Source of the DNA: an uncultured Senegalimassilia sp.
GTDB lineage: Bacteria > Actinomycetota > Coriobacteriia > Coriobacteriales > Eggerthellaceae
NCBI RefSeq assembly: GCF_934636665.1
Contig: NZ_CAKUAT010000004.1
Coordinates: forward strand, 1 to 64,000
Direction of reading: 5' to 3'
DNA length: 64,000 bases
The notes below the pieces were generated by a model. That model was not told where the DNA came from. It saw only the letters and a program-made list of their open reading frames with translations, and searched no databases. Positions 17,470-24,273 of this stretch are shown here, piece after piece. The stretch's first letter is position 1. Each line of letters starts with the position of its first letter. Both the position numbers and the translations under genes were made by a program.

Positions 17470-17524
17470 GGGAATGCGGGTAAATAGCTGGACCGGTTCG
17501 GTCCAGCTATTTACCCGCATTCCC
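17470..17524. repeat. 26-bp perfect palindrome
   Basis: Each arm is 26 bases (17470-17495 and 17499-17524) with a three-base loop and no mismatch. The core reads GGTAAATAGCTGGACCG on the left. Neither side has a T-run, so it is not a standard intrinsic terminator. It could be an unusual transcription end for gluQ, a protein-binding site, or the remnant of a small repeat element. I saw no second copy in the window. Confidence 0.85.
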
Positions 17525-17564
17525 TCACCTGTTGCATAGATAAGCGTTTTGCCTTCTATATACA

Positions 17565-17601
17565 AAGACAGCGATCTTTGATTTACAAAGACCGCTGTCT
17601 T
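17565..17601 (-). terminator. Inverted repeat downstream of the - strand membrane gene
   Basis: Arms of 16 bases (17565-17580 and 17586-17601) with one mismatch and loop ATTTA. It lies 30 bases past the stop of the - strand gene at 17631-18071. On that strand it is followed by TTTGTATATAG, so it is probably its terminator. Confidence 0.55.
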
Positions 17602-17630
17602 ACATTCCTAAAGGGTGTTGCGTTGTCGTT

Positions 17631-18071
17631 TTAAAAAACTACAGCCATCAGGCTGAGAAGCACGCATTGCACCAAAACGAAAACGGTTACACGAACATTG
17701 CTGCTTTTGAACTTAGCTTTGGGGTCTTTGGAACCGACAAGCTTCACGTACAGTCGAACCACGGTAATCAGAAATGCCACCATGGCCACGTCGCAAACAA
17801 GGGAGAAAATCGTGGCCAGATCGGAAACGCCCATGGTTCGCCCTAACTCGTAGAAAAGCAGGCTGGCATCGGTCGCGAAAAACGCGAAGGTAACGGCACT
17901 TGCCAACTTGGCGATTTCCTTCGCCTTGGCTTCTTGTTGCTGTTTTTGGTGATTTGCACTCTCGTCATACTTGTAGACCAACTGAAGGTATTTTCCGTTC
18001 ATCAGCTGAAAAGCCACAAGCAGCGAAACGGCTCCGAAAATCACAGCGAAAAAGATTTGAAGCAATCCCAT
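17631..18071 (-). CDS. Uncharacterised four-helix membrane protein
   Basis: 146 residues, not recognised. It has hydrophobic segments at about 3-22, 55-75, 85-107 and 126-145. A charged, Gln/Lys-rich loop (NHQKQQQEAKAKEIAKLAS) lies between the first two. There is no signal peptide cleavage site and no catalytic motif. It is last in a - strand row behind menA and the DUF2974 gene, 38 bases after menA, so it may be co-transcribed with them. A transporter accessory or stress-related role is possible but unsupported. Confidence 0.7.
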   Translation of the reverse strand: MGLLQIFFAVIFGAVSLLVAFQLMNGKYLQLVYKYDESANHQKQQQEAKAKEIAKLASAVTFAFFATDASLLFYELGRTMGVSDLATIFSLVCDVAMVAFLITVVRLYVKLVGSKDPKAKFKSSNVRVTVFVLVQCVLLSLMAVVF

Positions 18072-18109
18072 TGAGCAAACCTCGTCTCTTTAAAGTACCG
18101 AAAAGCTTT

Positions 18110-19057
18110 CTAGCATACGATAACAGAATTGCTTGCCAGAATTGCAGCGGCATACCAAGCACCTAAGGCGATATTCACCGAGCAAATCTGCGACATAGCC
18201 GCTTGTCGGCTTTGGGGCGCCAAGGGATTGTTCCGTAAAGCCTTGAGAAGCGGATAGGTCGAAAGCAGCAAGAAGGGGAGCACGATCAGGCCTTGCGTGA
18301 AGAAGATTTCGACGATAAGGATGATAGCGACCAGCCATAGCCACATTACCGCGTGGTATAGCTTTCGGGCCTTGTCGCGATTCAGCAGCACGGATAACGT
18401 ACGGCGATGGGCGATGGTGTCTTTCTCGATGTCGCACGTGTTGTTGGTGAACATGATCAATCCGATGCCGAAGATTTCCGGTACTGCCCAAAGCACGGCT
18501 AGGGGAGTAAGCAATCCGGTGAGAACCTGGTAGCATGCCAAAGGAATAAGGCCCCCCATGACGATGCCGCTGACCGCTTCTCCGAGAGGGAGGTACGAAA
18601 TCGGCGTTTTACCAGCAGAATAGAGGACAACAAAAATCGCGCCGATGGCACCGATTGCAAGGGGGATCAATCCTGCATGGTAGATTACGTAACCGCCCAG
18701 GGCAAAAGCCGACACCAGTAAACCGATGGCAAACATCAGCGCGCAGGTAGGATTCACGTTGTTGTAAATCAACACAGCATCGGTGGGGTCTACGTCGTCG
18801 TCCGACGAATCGGTGCCCTTTACGTAGTCGTAGTAGTCATTAAATGTGTTCACCGAGCTTTGCATGAGGATGCAAATGCCAAGGAGCGCAACAGTTAAAG
18901 TCGCGGAGACCTGATAACCTGTCGCTATCGTCAGTGTGACGGCTATTGCGACAGGTACTATCGATGCCGGCCAGGTATGAGGTGCGGCCAGGTCGAGCGC
19001 CATCTTCGCGGTGAATCGGTTATAGAAATGGTCAACAAGGTTCTGTGGTTGGCTCAT
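18110..19057 (-). CDS. menA: 1,4-dihydroxy-2-naphthoate polyprenyltransferase (UbiA family)
   Basis: 315-residue polytopic membrane prenyltransferase. The first Asp-rich motif NDYYDYVKGTD (73-83) and the second CDIEKDTIAHRRTL (about 198-211) bind the Mg-prenyl-diphosphate, and both are intact. Eight or nine hydrophobic helices are visible. The closest match by pattern is MenA, which makes demethylmenaquinone; other UbiA members cannot be fully excluded. Menaquinone would fit an anaerobe with membrane-bound reductases. Its ATG shares one base with the stop of the upstream gene (TAATG), so the two are translationally coupled. Confidence 0.83.
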   Translation of the reverse strand: MSQPQNLVDHFYNRFTAKMALDLAAPHTWPASIVPVAIAVTLTIATGYQVSATLTVALLGICILMQSSVNTFNDYYDYVKGTDSSDDDVDPTDAVLIYNNVNPTCALMFAIGLLVSAFALGGYVIYHAGLIPLAIGAIGAIFVVLYSAGKTPISYLPLGEAVSGIVMGGLIPLACYQVLTGLLTPLAVLWAVPEIFGIGLIMFTNNTCDIEKDTIAHRRTLSVLLNRDKARKLYHAVMWLWLVAIILIVEIFFTQGLIVLPFLLLSTYPLLKALRNNPLAPQSRQAAMSQICSVNIALGAWYAAAILASNSVIVC

Positions 19058-20244
19058 TATTGATTGCTTCGCTTTCTAGAATCGTTTTGCAGCAGACCGT
19101 TACCTGCGTCTTTGATGCGGGCTATAGTTTGGTTTTTCAACGTGGCTCCAAGACTTCCCAATGTTGAAATGAGGAATTGCTTGGTGTCGGCGTCAAGTTT
19201 TGAACCGGCTCCCATCACGGTTGCCATGTTCGCTCCCAAACGGGTTTGAAAATCTGCCCAGCTTGTTGCGTTGGTTTGCATGATCAAATCATATATGGTT
19301 TGAATAAAACGCTCTCGCTCAGCAGGAGTTTTGCTTCGCAACCAGGTATCCAACGCTTCATCGAAGAACTGCGCGGATGCATTCAAATCTTGTTGATATA
19401 CAAAATCATCCCCGGCAACCATCCAGGAGAATGGGTGATGCTGAAATATGGCAGAAGCTGACGACTGAACTACGCGATAATCATCGCGACGCTCCAAAAT
19501 CATTCCGAACGCAGAAGACTCGGGAACAAGTTTATGGAGTTTGCGGTCGTACTCTGCCGTAGTTCGACGAGGGGAGGGGTCTTCAAGGAACGAGGGCCCA
19601 TCGTGATCGTATATGGCGATGATTCGGTGATAGGTGCCTTCGTCGGTGCACAATGCCGCGTATTGGGCCAGGTTTCCGCCTTTTGAATGACCACCGAGTA
19701 TCAGCGGGCATTTTGTGGCGGATGAAACACCGGAAACATAAGCGAGCGCGGAGCGCTGGGAGGGGATAACCGGTTTATATGAAAGATTGAAATCCTCTTT
19801 CCAACCCGTCAGCGTTCCGTCGGTTCCTCGGAACGCAATGTACGCCATGATTCCTTGCTCGGACTCGAAGAAGAAGGTAGAGGCTGAGAATTGCTTATCA
19901 ACCGCATCGGAGATTTCGTCGACGAACAACGCAACGGCGACATCTCGATAGCGTCTGCTAGCTCGTATAGCCTGAATAAAGCGCACAGACTCTTCGGAGT
20001 CCTTCAGCCAGCTTCCTTCGGTAAGCGAATTGACTTCGCACAAGGCTAGTATGTCAGACAGCAATACAGGCGTTGCGGTGTGCGTGTCTAACGAACAGCT
20101 AACCGAAGACACCTCAGGTTTTAGAACAAGCTGATCGAAATTGAAATAGCATAGCGATGAAAATACAAGCGAATCAACCGGGTTTACGGGTGATTCGATA
20201 AACGTTCGCTGCTCGCGTTCAATATACGTTACGATTGAGTCCAT
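19057..20244 (-). CDS. DUF2974 (Mbeg1-like) alpha/beta hydrolase
   Basis: 395 residues. The lipase-type nucleophile elbow is GGHSKGG (GxSxG) near residue 190, preceded by FRGTDGTLTGWKEDF, both typical of DUF2974/Mbeg1-like proteins of Gram-positive bacteria. Natural substrates are unknown. There is no signal peptide. The pairing with menA by a one-base overlap is unusual. No ribosome binding site is seen at the ATG; instead TAGAAT lies six bases before it (20251-20256), so the message may be leaderless. The divergent thioesterase starts only 41 bases away. Confidence 0.8.
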   Translation of the reverse strand: MDSIVTYIEREQRTFIESPVNPVDSLVFSSLCYFNFDQLVLKPEVSSVSCSLDTHTATPVLLSDILALCEVNSLTEGSWLKDSEESVRFIQAIRASRRYRDVAVALFVDEISDAVDKQFSASTFFFESEQGIMAYIAFRGTDGTLTGWKEDFNLSYKPVIPSQRSALAYVSGVSSATKCPLILGGHSKGGNLAQYAALCTDEGTYHRIIAIYDHDGPSFLEDPSPRRTTAEYDRKLHKLVPESSAFGMILERRDDYRVVQSSASAIFQHHPFSWMVAGDDFVYQQDLNASAQFFDEALDTWLRSKTPAERERFIQTIYDLIMQTNATSWADFQTRLGANMATVMGAGSKLDADTKQFLISTLGSLGATLKNQTIARIKDAGNGLLQNDSRKRSNQ

Positions 20245-20250
20245 GGCTTC

Positions 20251-20256
20251 ATTCTA
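20251..20256 (-). promoter_or_regulatory. Candidate -10 box directly ahead of the DUF2974 start
   Basis: TAGAAT on the - strand ends six bases before the ATG, with no Shine-Dalgarno between. Transcription would begin at or beside the start codon. The -35 region is weak. Confidence 0.35.
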
Positions 20257-20285
20257 ATCGTTTTGCTAGGTACTTGGAGGTTGCT

Positions 20286-20717
20286 ATGAAAGTTTGCACG
20301 GCGATACCCGTTCGATATGCGGAAACCGACAAGATGGCGGTTGTTTATCATGCAAACTATTTGCTGTATTTCGAAGATGCAAGGACGCGTTTTCTAGAGG
20401 AACTCGGGTATCCGTATGCGCGTATCGAACAAGCTGGCTACTTATCTCCGGTTGTTTCATTTGAAGTGCACTACGGAGAGCCGCTGCGATACGGCGAGGT
20501 AGCCATCGTGCGTACTTGGGTTAGCGAATCTCGGGGCACTAAAACCACGTATTCGTATGAGGTGTTCAAGCAGGGTGATGATTTGGAAACAGCTAAACCT
20601 TGCTGCACCGGGACAAGCACTCATTGCCTTGTTGATGCGAATACCTTCAAGCCTGTGAGCATTAAGCGCACGTTGCCCGAACTGTTCAATCTTTATGAAC
20701 AGGTTTGTGAAGGATAG
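20286..20717 (+). CDS. Acyl-CoA thioesterase, YbgC/4-hydroxybenzoyl-CoA type
   Basis: 143-residue hot-dog fold thioesterase. The active-site region RYAETDKMAVVYHANYLLYF corresponds to the family pattern with the catalytic Asp in ETD, followed by the helix EDARTRFLEELGY. The ATG at 20286 has a perfect GGAGG five bases upstream; the longer frame from 20235 is unlikely. The acyl substrate is unknown. It is isolated: the gene to its left is divergent and the one to its right convergent. Because the gap to the divergent gene is only 41 bases, its promoter must lie partly inside that gene. Confidence 0.85.
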   Translation: MKVCTAIPVRYAETDKMAVVYHANYLLYFEDARTRFLEELGYPYARIEQAGYLSPVVSFEVHYGEPLRYGEVAIVRTWVSESRGTKTTYSYEVFKQGDDLETAKPCCTGTSTHCLVDANTFKPVSIKRTLPELFNLYEQVCEG

Positions 20718-20733
20718 GCTGCAAAACAATTAG

Positions 20734-21321
20734 CTAGCCTTGCAGCGCCTTCAGCAATGCTCCGTTGATGTCGTCGTCAACAATCCATGATTTGTCAACC
20801 TTATGCAAGGTTATCGTAATTGGGTCATGTTGCACCGGTGCTGCCGCATTGATAAGGTCAAGTGTGTTTTCGGCAACCTCGGATTTCGTCTGTTCTTCAG
20901 TGTTGTTCGCACTTGCACTGGATTCGAAATCTTCCTTTGCTTTCTGATCGAGTGCGGCAAAGATGCTGTCTGTTGTTTTACAGGTGATGGTGAGATCGAC
21001 GGTTGCCGTGTCCTTGTTGATATCGATAGGGCCGAGCGCATAGTCAAACCCATCAAGGTAAGCAGAGATGTACGCTATAGGGTCTATGCCGGTGTCTGAT
21101 ATCTGCTGCTTGGCATCGTCTGAAAGTAAGCTACTCAATGTAGCTTCATCTTTTGCTTTGATAGCTTCCAGAGGTTGAGAGATAGCTTGCTCGATGCGTT
21201 CTTCGTTCGAAGGGCCGCATCCTGTTAATCCTAACAACAGAAATCCAGCAGCGATCATGACTGCAGCCACGCAGGCCACACGAATCGATATCGACTTGAA
21301 ATCCAGCGCTTTAGAGTTCAT
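20734..21321 (-). CDS. Uncharacterised lipoprotein
   Basis: 195 residues. A hydrophobic signal (about residues 14-32) ends in the lipobox LTGC, so the mature protein should be lipid-anchored outside the cell. The remaining ~160 residues are acidic and soluble (DEATLSSLLSDDAKQQI, then ITITLHKVDKSWIVDDDING), resembling DUF4878/DUF5105-type periplasmic lipoproteins of Gram-positive bacteria; I am not certain of the family. I chose the ATG at 21321 (AAGGTGG upstream) over one 24 bases earlier. It is a single gene with AT-rich DNA upstream. Confidence 0.75.
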   Translation of the reverse strand: MNSKALDFKSISIRVACVAAVMIAAGFLLLGLTGCGPSNEERIEQAISQPLEAIKAKDEATLSSLLSDDAKQQISDTGIDPIAYISAYLDGFDYALGPIDINKDTATVDLTITCKTTDSIFAALDQKAKEDFESSASANNTEEQTKSEVAENTLDLINAAAPVQHDPITITLHKVDKSWIVDDDINGALLKALQG

Positions 21322-21571
21322 GGACCGACCACCTTCGAATTTCAATTTGCTAGTTTACATAACATATATTATCAATCGCTTGCAATAATTGTATTTCAGC
21401 AATGTAAGGATATCGACCTAAGCAAAACATATCCTCATGAGAGCACCTGGGCAAAGACTGAACTTGAATTGCAACATTGTAATAGGCACTTGTTCTCGTG
21501 GTTAACAAGAATGGCATCCTAGTCATTTACGCGGTACGAAACAAGTTCAGTACGAGTTCGGAAAACGAGCA
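21322..21571. other. AT-rich gap upstream of the lipoprotein gene
   Basis: A 250-base non-coding stretch, noticeably AT-rich. On the - strand TTGCAA and TTATGT stand 17 bases apart about 40 bases before the lipoprotein start and could form a promoter. A near-direct repeat GTACGA occurs near 21535-21557. No RNA gene is recognised. Confidence 0.4.
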
Positions 21572-22054
21572 TTATCCCCACGTTGAGGTTCCTGCAGCGG
21601 TTCCTGCGCTCATATTGCCGGCAACACTTGCAAAGTCTCCGTTTTGAAGCATCTGCTCGATTACCGGAAACATAATTGCAAAAGACACGGCATTGAGCAT
21701 TACAGCAACCAAGCAGATAATCAAAGCGGTGCGCGCGGATTTCATCATGCCACCGGCTACAGCTGCGGTCTCATTGGTCTTTTGCGCAAGTGAATGCAAT
21801 TTGCGATAAGCCAGGAATGCACAGATTGTGCCGATGGTTCCTAGTAGCATTCCGCCCACAAACAGAGACAGCGGACCCGCGATATACGCAAACATCGTTT
21901 TGGAACGAGCCGACCTTAACGCACGTTCGTCTAACGCATTCGGCTTGAACTGATTGTTTCCGTTGTTGGGATTAGGCTGCATTTCCGAATTTCCATAGGG
22001 CTGGTGATTGTCATCAAGGTATGGACTCGGACGGTTGTTTTGCTGATCGGCCAC
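21572..22054 (-). CDS. Uncharacterised small membrane protein, DUF4190-like
   Basis: 160 residues. The first ~45 are Asn/Gln/Pro-rich and hydrophilic, probably disordered. Two or three hydrophobic helices follow at about 52-85 and 105-130, with a basic linker between. The architecture resembles DUF4190/CD225-like small membrane proteins, but I see no diagnostic motif. The C-terminus is Gly/Ala/Ser/Thr-rich. It starts eight bases after dut and probably forms an operon nrdR-dut-this gene. Confidence 0.65.
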   Translation of the reverse strand: MADQQNNRPSPYLDDNHQPYGNSEMQPNPNNGNNQFKPNALDERALRSARSKTMFAYIAGPLSLFVGGMLLGTIGTICAFLAYRKLHSLAQKTNETAAVAGGMMKSARTALIICLVAVMLNAVSFAIMFPVIEQMLQNGDFASVAGNMSAGTAAGTSTWG

Positions 22055-22062
22055 GTTTTCTC

Positions 22063-22509
22063 CTAATTACGGATTCCGCTGCTGCCGAAACCCGATTCTC
22101 CTCGTTGCGAATCCAGCAATTCCTCGACTTGCTCGAAACTGATCGTAGGAACCGGCATTACGATCAGTTGTGCGATTCGATCACCGATTTCTATGCTGAA
22201 AGACTCTTCAGGGTCGGTGTTCACCAAAACAACCTTCAGCTCGCCGCGATAATTGCTATCAATAAGACCGGGCGCATTGACAATGGAAATGCCGTGCTTT
22301 GCAGCTAGGCCGCTACGGGGCAATACAAAACCCGCATACCCTTCAGGTAGCGCAATTGCCAGCCCTGTGGCCACCATGGCGCGTTCTTGCGGTTTCAGCA
22401 CAATATGTTCTACGGACCGCAAATCTACTCCGGCATCACCGTTGTATGCCATGTTCGGAACTTGAGCATTGCTTGAAAGGATTTTTATAGGGACGCGTAC
22501 GTTGTCCAT
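22063..22509 (-). CDS. dut: dUTP diphosphatase
   Basis: 148-residue trimeric dUTPase that hydrolyses dUTP to dUMP and keeps uracil out of DNA. All motifs are present: NGDAGVDLRS (motif 1), PRSGLAAKHGI (2), GLIDSNYRGEL with the catalytic Asp (3) and the flexible P-loop-like C-terminus RGESGFGSSG (5). Length is normal. It lies three bases after nrdR, linking dUTP removal to ribonucleotide reductase control. It is possibly part of the same transcript as the SOS gene at 23093-23386. Confidence 0.94.
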   Translation of the reverse strand: MDNVRVPIKILSSNAQVPNMAYNGDAGVDLRSVEHIVLKPQERAMVATGLAIALPEGYAGFVLPRSGLAAKHGISIVNAPGLIDSNYRGELKVVLVNTDPEESFSIEIGDRIAQLIVMPVPTISFEQVEELLDSQRGESGFGSSGIRN

Positions 22510-22512
22510 AAA

Positions 22513-22959
22513 CTACTTCAACCCCTCAAGAGCCGCGGCAAATTCTTCCACATTCTGAAAGTCTTTGTATACGCTTGCGAATCGTACGTAAGCTACATCG
22601 TCAAGCTTTGCCAATCGCACTAAAGCCATGTCGCCGAGTTCTTTTGAGCCGATCTCGCTTTTAGATGCATTGCGAAGCTCTGCTTCTATGCTGTCGATCA
22701 ATGCACCTAATTGCTCAGGAGCTATCGGTCGCTTGGCGCATGCAATGAGGAGACCCCTCATGAGTTTCTGCCTGTCGTAAGCCTCAGACGAACCGTCGGA
22801 CTTAATGATGATAAGCGGATTGTCGCCTAAGCGCTCATATGTGGTGAATCTTCGACCGCATTGGAGGCACTCGCGTCTGCGGCGGATGCTGCTACCATCA
22901 TCAGAAGGACGGGAATCGACTACTTTGGATTCTACGTTTCCGCATGCCGGGCATTTCAT
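22513..22959 (-). CDS. nrdR: Transcriptional repressor NrdR
   Basis: 148-residue repressor of ribonucleotide reductase genes that senses dATP/ATP. The N-terminal zinc ribbon has C3, C6, C31 and C34, with the DNA-binding RRRRECLQCGRRFTTYERL. The ATP-cone domain follows (about 47-140). Length is standard. No nrd gene is in the window. A 10-bp palindrome GGTATATACC lies about 55 bases upstream and could belong to its promoter, but I cannot call it an NrdR box. Confidence 0.94.
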   Translation of the reverse strand: MKCPACGNVESKVVDSRPSDDGSSIRRRRECLQCGRRFTTYERLGDNPLIIIKSDGSSEAYDRQKLMRGLLIACAKRPIAPEQLGALIDSIEAELRNASKSEIGSKELGDMALVRLAKLDDVAYVRFASVYKDFQNVEEFAAALEGLK

Positions 22960-23092
22960 ACAATCGCACTCCTTCGCTCGATAGTATGTAGCCTAACATA
23001 CAAGATATAGCGGTATATACCTAGTTATGAAAGAGTGCATCAAATCGTGACACAAGATATTGCCCTCAGTAGAAGCGATGCTAAGCAAAGGG

Positions 23093-23386
23093 TCATAGAA
23101 TCCCAGCGATAATGGTAAGCAATGCGAACAGAGTGATGGCGCCAGCAGTTTGAGCTGGAGTAGCGCGCGGTTTTGCTTGATATGGCAGACGGGAGTTGTT
23201 GCGTTGCGTGATGTACGCATCTTCGTGTCGAGACTTGGCGGCATAATGACGGCAAGTGCCGCTGTTGACCTGTTGGGAGCTGTGGACAGATCCGGGAAAT
23301 TGAATGATATGCGCAGATGAAACGCGTGTGTCGATCTTGAGCGCTGCCGTGCCGCGGATGGCCGAACGAGAATCACGTTGATGCAT
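23093..23386 (-). CDS. Small SOS-controlled tail-anchored protein, uncharacterised
   Basis: 97 residues, not recognised. Residues 1-75 are polar and basic, rich in Ser, Arg, Gln and His, and probably disordered. Residues ~78-97 form one hydrophobic helix that runs to the very last residue (GAITLFALLTIIAGIL), so the protein should be tail-anchored in the membrane. The start is well supported by GGGGAGG four bases before the ATG. It is divergent to lexA and has a textbook promoter TTGACA-17-TATTAT overlapped by both LexA boxes. The position matches that of yneA, the SOS cell-division inhibitor of bacilli, but no LysM domain is present and the helix is at the other end. A division-inhibitor role is inference. 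Confidence 0.75.
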   Translation of the reverse strand: MHQRDSRSAIRGTAALKIDTRVSSAHIIQFPGSVHSSQQVNSGTCRHYAAKSRHEDAYITQRNNSRLPYQAKPRATPAQTAGAITLFALLTIIAGIL

Positions 23387-23411
23387 ATTTCCTCCCCTTT
23401 GCTCTTGCGTA

Positions 23412-23423
23412 GAACCTTTGTTC
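23412..23423. promoter_or_regulatory. LexA (SOS) box 1
   Basis: GAACCTTTGTTC fits the Gram-positive LexA consensus GAAC-N4-GTTC exactly. It is the mirror image of box 2, and together they form a 14-base inverted repeat around the shared AT-rich core. Confidence 0.85.
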
Positions 23424-23428
23424 GCATA

Positions 23429-23434
23429 TATAAT
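23429..23434 (+). promoter_or_regulatory. lexA -10 box
   Basis: TATAAT between the two LexA boxes, with TTGCGT 18 bases upstream as a possible -35. Binding of LexA to either flanking box would block it, giving autorepression. Confidence 0.65.
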
Positions 23435-23463
23435 AGAGCGAACAAAGGTTCATGTCAACACAA
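23435..23463 (-). promoter_or_regulatory. Promoter of the small SOS gene
   Basis: On the - strand TTGACA and TATTAT are separated by 17 bases. LexA box 2 fills the spacer and box 1 lies downstream of the -10. Confidence 0.75.
23440..23451. promoter_or_regulatory. LexA (SOS) box 2
   Basis: GAACAAAGGTTC, again an exact GAAC-N4-GTTC. It sits inside the spacer of the - strand promoter of the small tail-anchored gene and just downstream of the lexA -10. Confidence 0.85.
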
Positions 23464-23507
23464 AAACAAACGGATGTTCGTTATAGCACACCCTGAAAGG
23501 ACAGCCC

Positions 23508-24146
23508 ATGACCGATAAGATCACAAAGCGCCAGCAGGCGGTGCTCGACGTCATCGAGCAATGCATCCGCGAAAAGGGCTTCGGTCCCACTGTTCGCGAG
23601 GTGTGTCAGGCTTTGGGGCTCTCCTCCCCTTCTACTGTGCACGTTCATTTGAAGGCGCTTGAAGAGAAAGGCCTCATCAAGCGTGACGCGCTGAAATCTC
23701 GGTCCATTGCGCTTACCTACCCGCTCGACCATACCGAAGATGCCACGAACATCGTTCAGGCTCAGTTTGACGATATCGTCTCCGTTCCGTTGGTTGGGGA
23801 TGTTGCTGCAGGGGTCCCTATCCTTGCCGAGCAGAACATCACCAACACTATGTCGCTGCCTATTGAGATCGTTGGCGACGCGCCCTCTTTCATGCTATCC
23901 GTGCATGGGGAAAGCATGATCGAGGCAGGCATCAACGACGGTGATTACGTTGTGGTCAAAGAGCAGCCGGTTGCGAACAATGGAGACATTGTTGTTGCCA
24001 TCATCGATGACGGCGCTACGGTTAAGCGTTTCTATAAAGAGCAAGATCACATTCGGCTGCAGCCTGAAAACTCCTCCATGGATCCCATTATCACCACTGA
24101 TTGCTCCATTGCCGGCAAGGTTGTTGCCGTGTTTCGCCGCCTATAA
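23508..24146 (+). CDS. lexA: SOS repressor LexA
   Basis: 212 residues. The N-terminal winged helix (ITKRQQAVLDVI, then GFGPTVREVCQALGLSS) recognises SOS boxes. The C-terminal S24 peptidase domain cleaves itself when RecA is activated: cleavage site A101-G102 (GDVAAG), nucleophile S136 (GESM) and general base K173. Length is normal. The ATG has GAAAGGA upstream, and two LexA boxes lie 57-96 bases ahead, showing autoregulation. A bidirectional terminator separates it from the convergent hflX. Confidence 0.96.
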   Translation: MTDKITKRQQAVLDVIEQCIREKGFGPTVREVCQALGLSSPSTVHVHLKALEEKGLIKRDALKSRSIALTYPLDHTEDATNIVQAQFDDIVSVPLVGDVAAGVPILAEQNITNTMSLPIEIVGDAPSFMLSVHGESMIEAGINDGDYVVVKEQPVANNGDIVVAIIDDGATVKRFYKEQDHIRLQPENSSMDPIITTDCSIAGKVVAVFRRL

Positions 24147-24171
24147 AAGGAATGATCCTAGTACCACTGAA

Positions 24172-24210
24172 CAGGAGCCTTAATGCAATATGCATTCATT
24201 AAGGCTCCTG
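24172..24210. terminator. Terminator between convergent lexA and hflX
   Basis: Perfect 14-bp inverted repeat CAGGAGCCTTAATG/CATTAAGGCTCCTG with an 11-base loop. It is followed by ATTATTTAAG on + and preceded by sequence suited to the opposite direction. It probably serves both genes. Confidence 0.7.
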
Positions 24211-24273
24211 ATTATTTAAGTCGTTCGTGCGAATCGCCTATTGTGGAATTTGTTCAATGCTGATTGCAAAGCT

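Larger units (their letters stand above)
17298..17630. other. 333-base gap between convergent genes
   Basis: No convincing coding sequence. The gap holds two strong inverted repeats (listed separately at 17470-17524 and 17565-17601) between gluQ on + and the membrane-protein gene on -. The first 170 bases show nothing I can name. Confidence 0.7.

Noticed and set aside
23012..23021. GGTATATACC upstream of nrdR as an NrdR box
   Set aside because: Too short, and only one palindrome is seen. NrdR boxes occur as spaced pairs with a different pattern.
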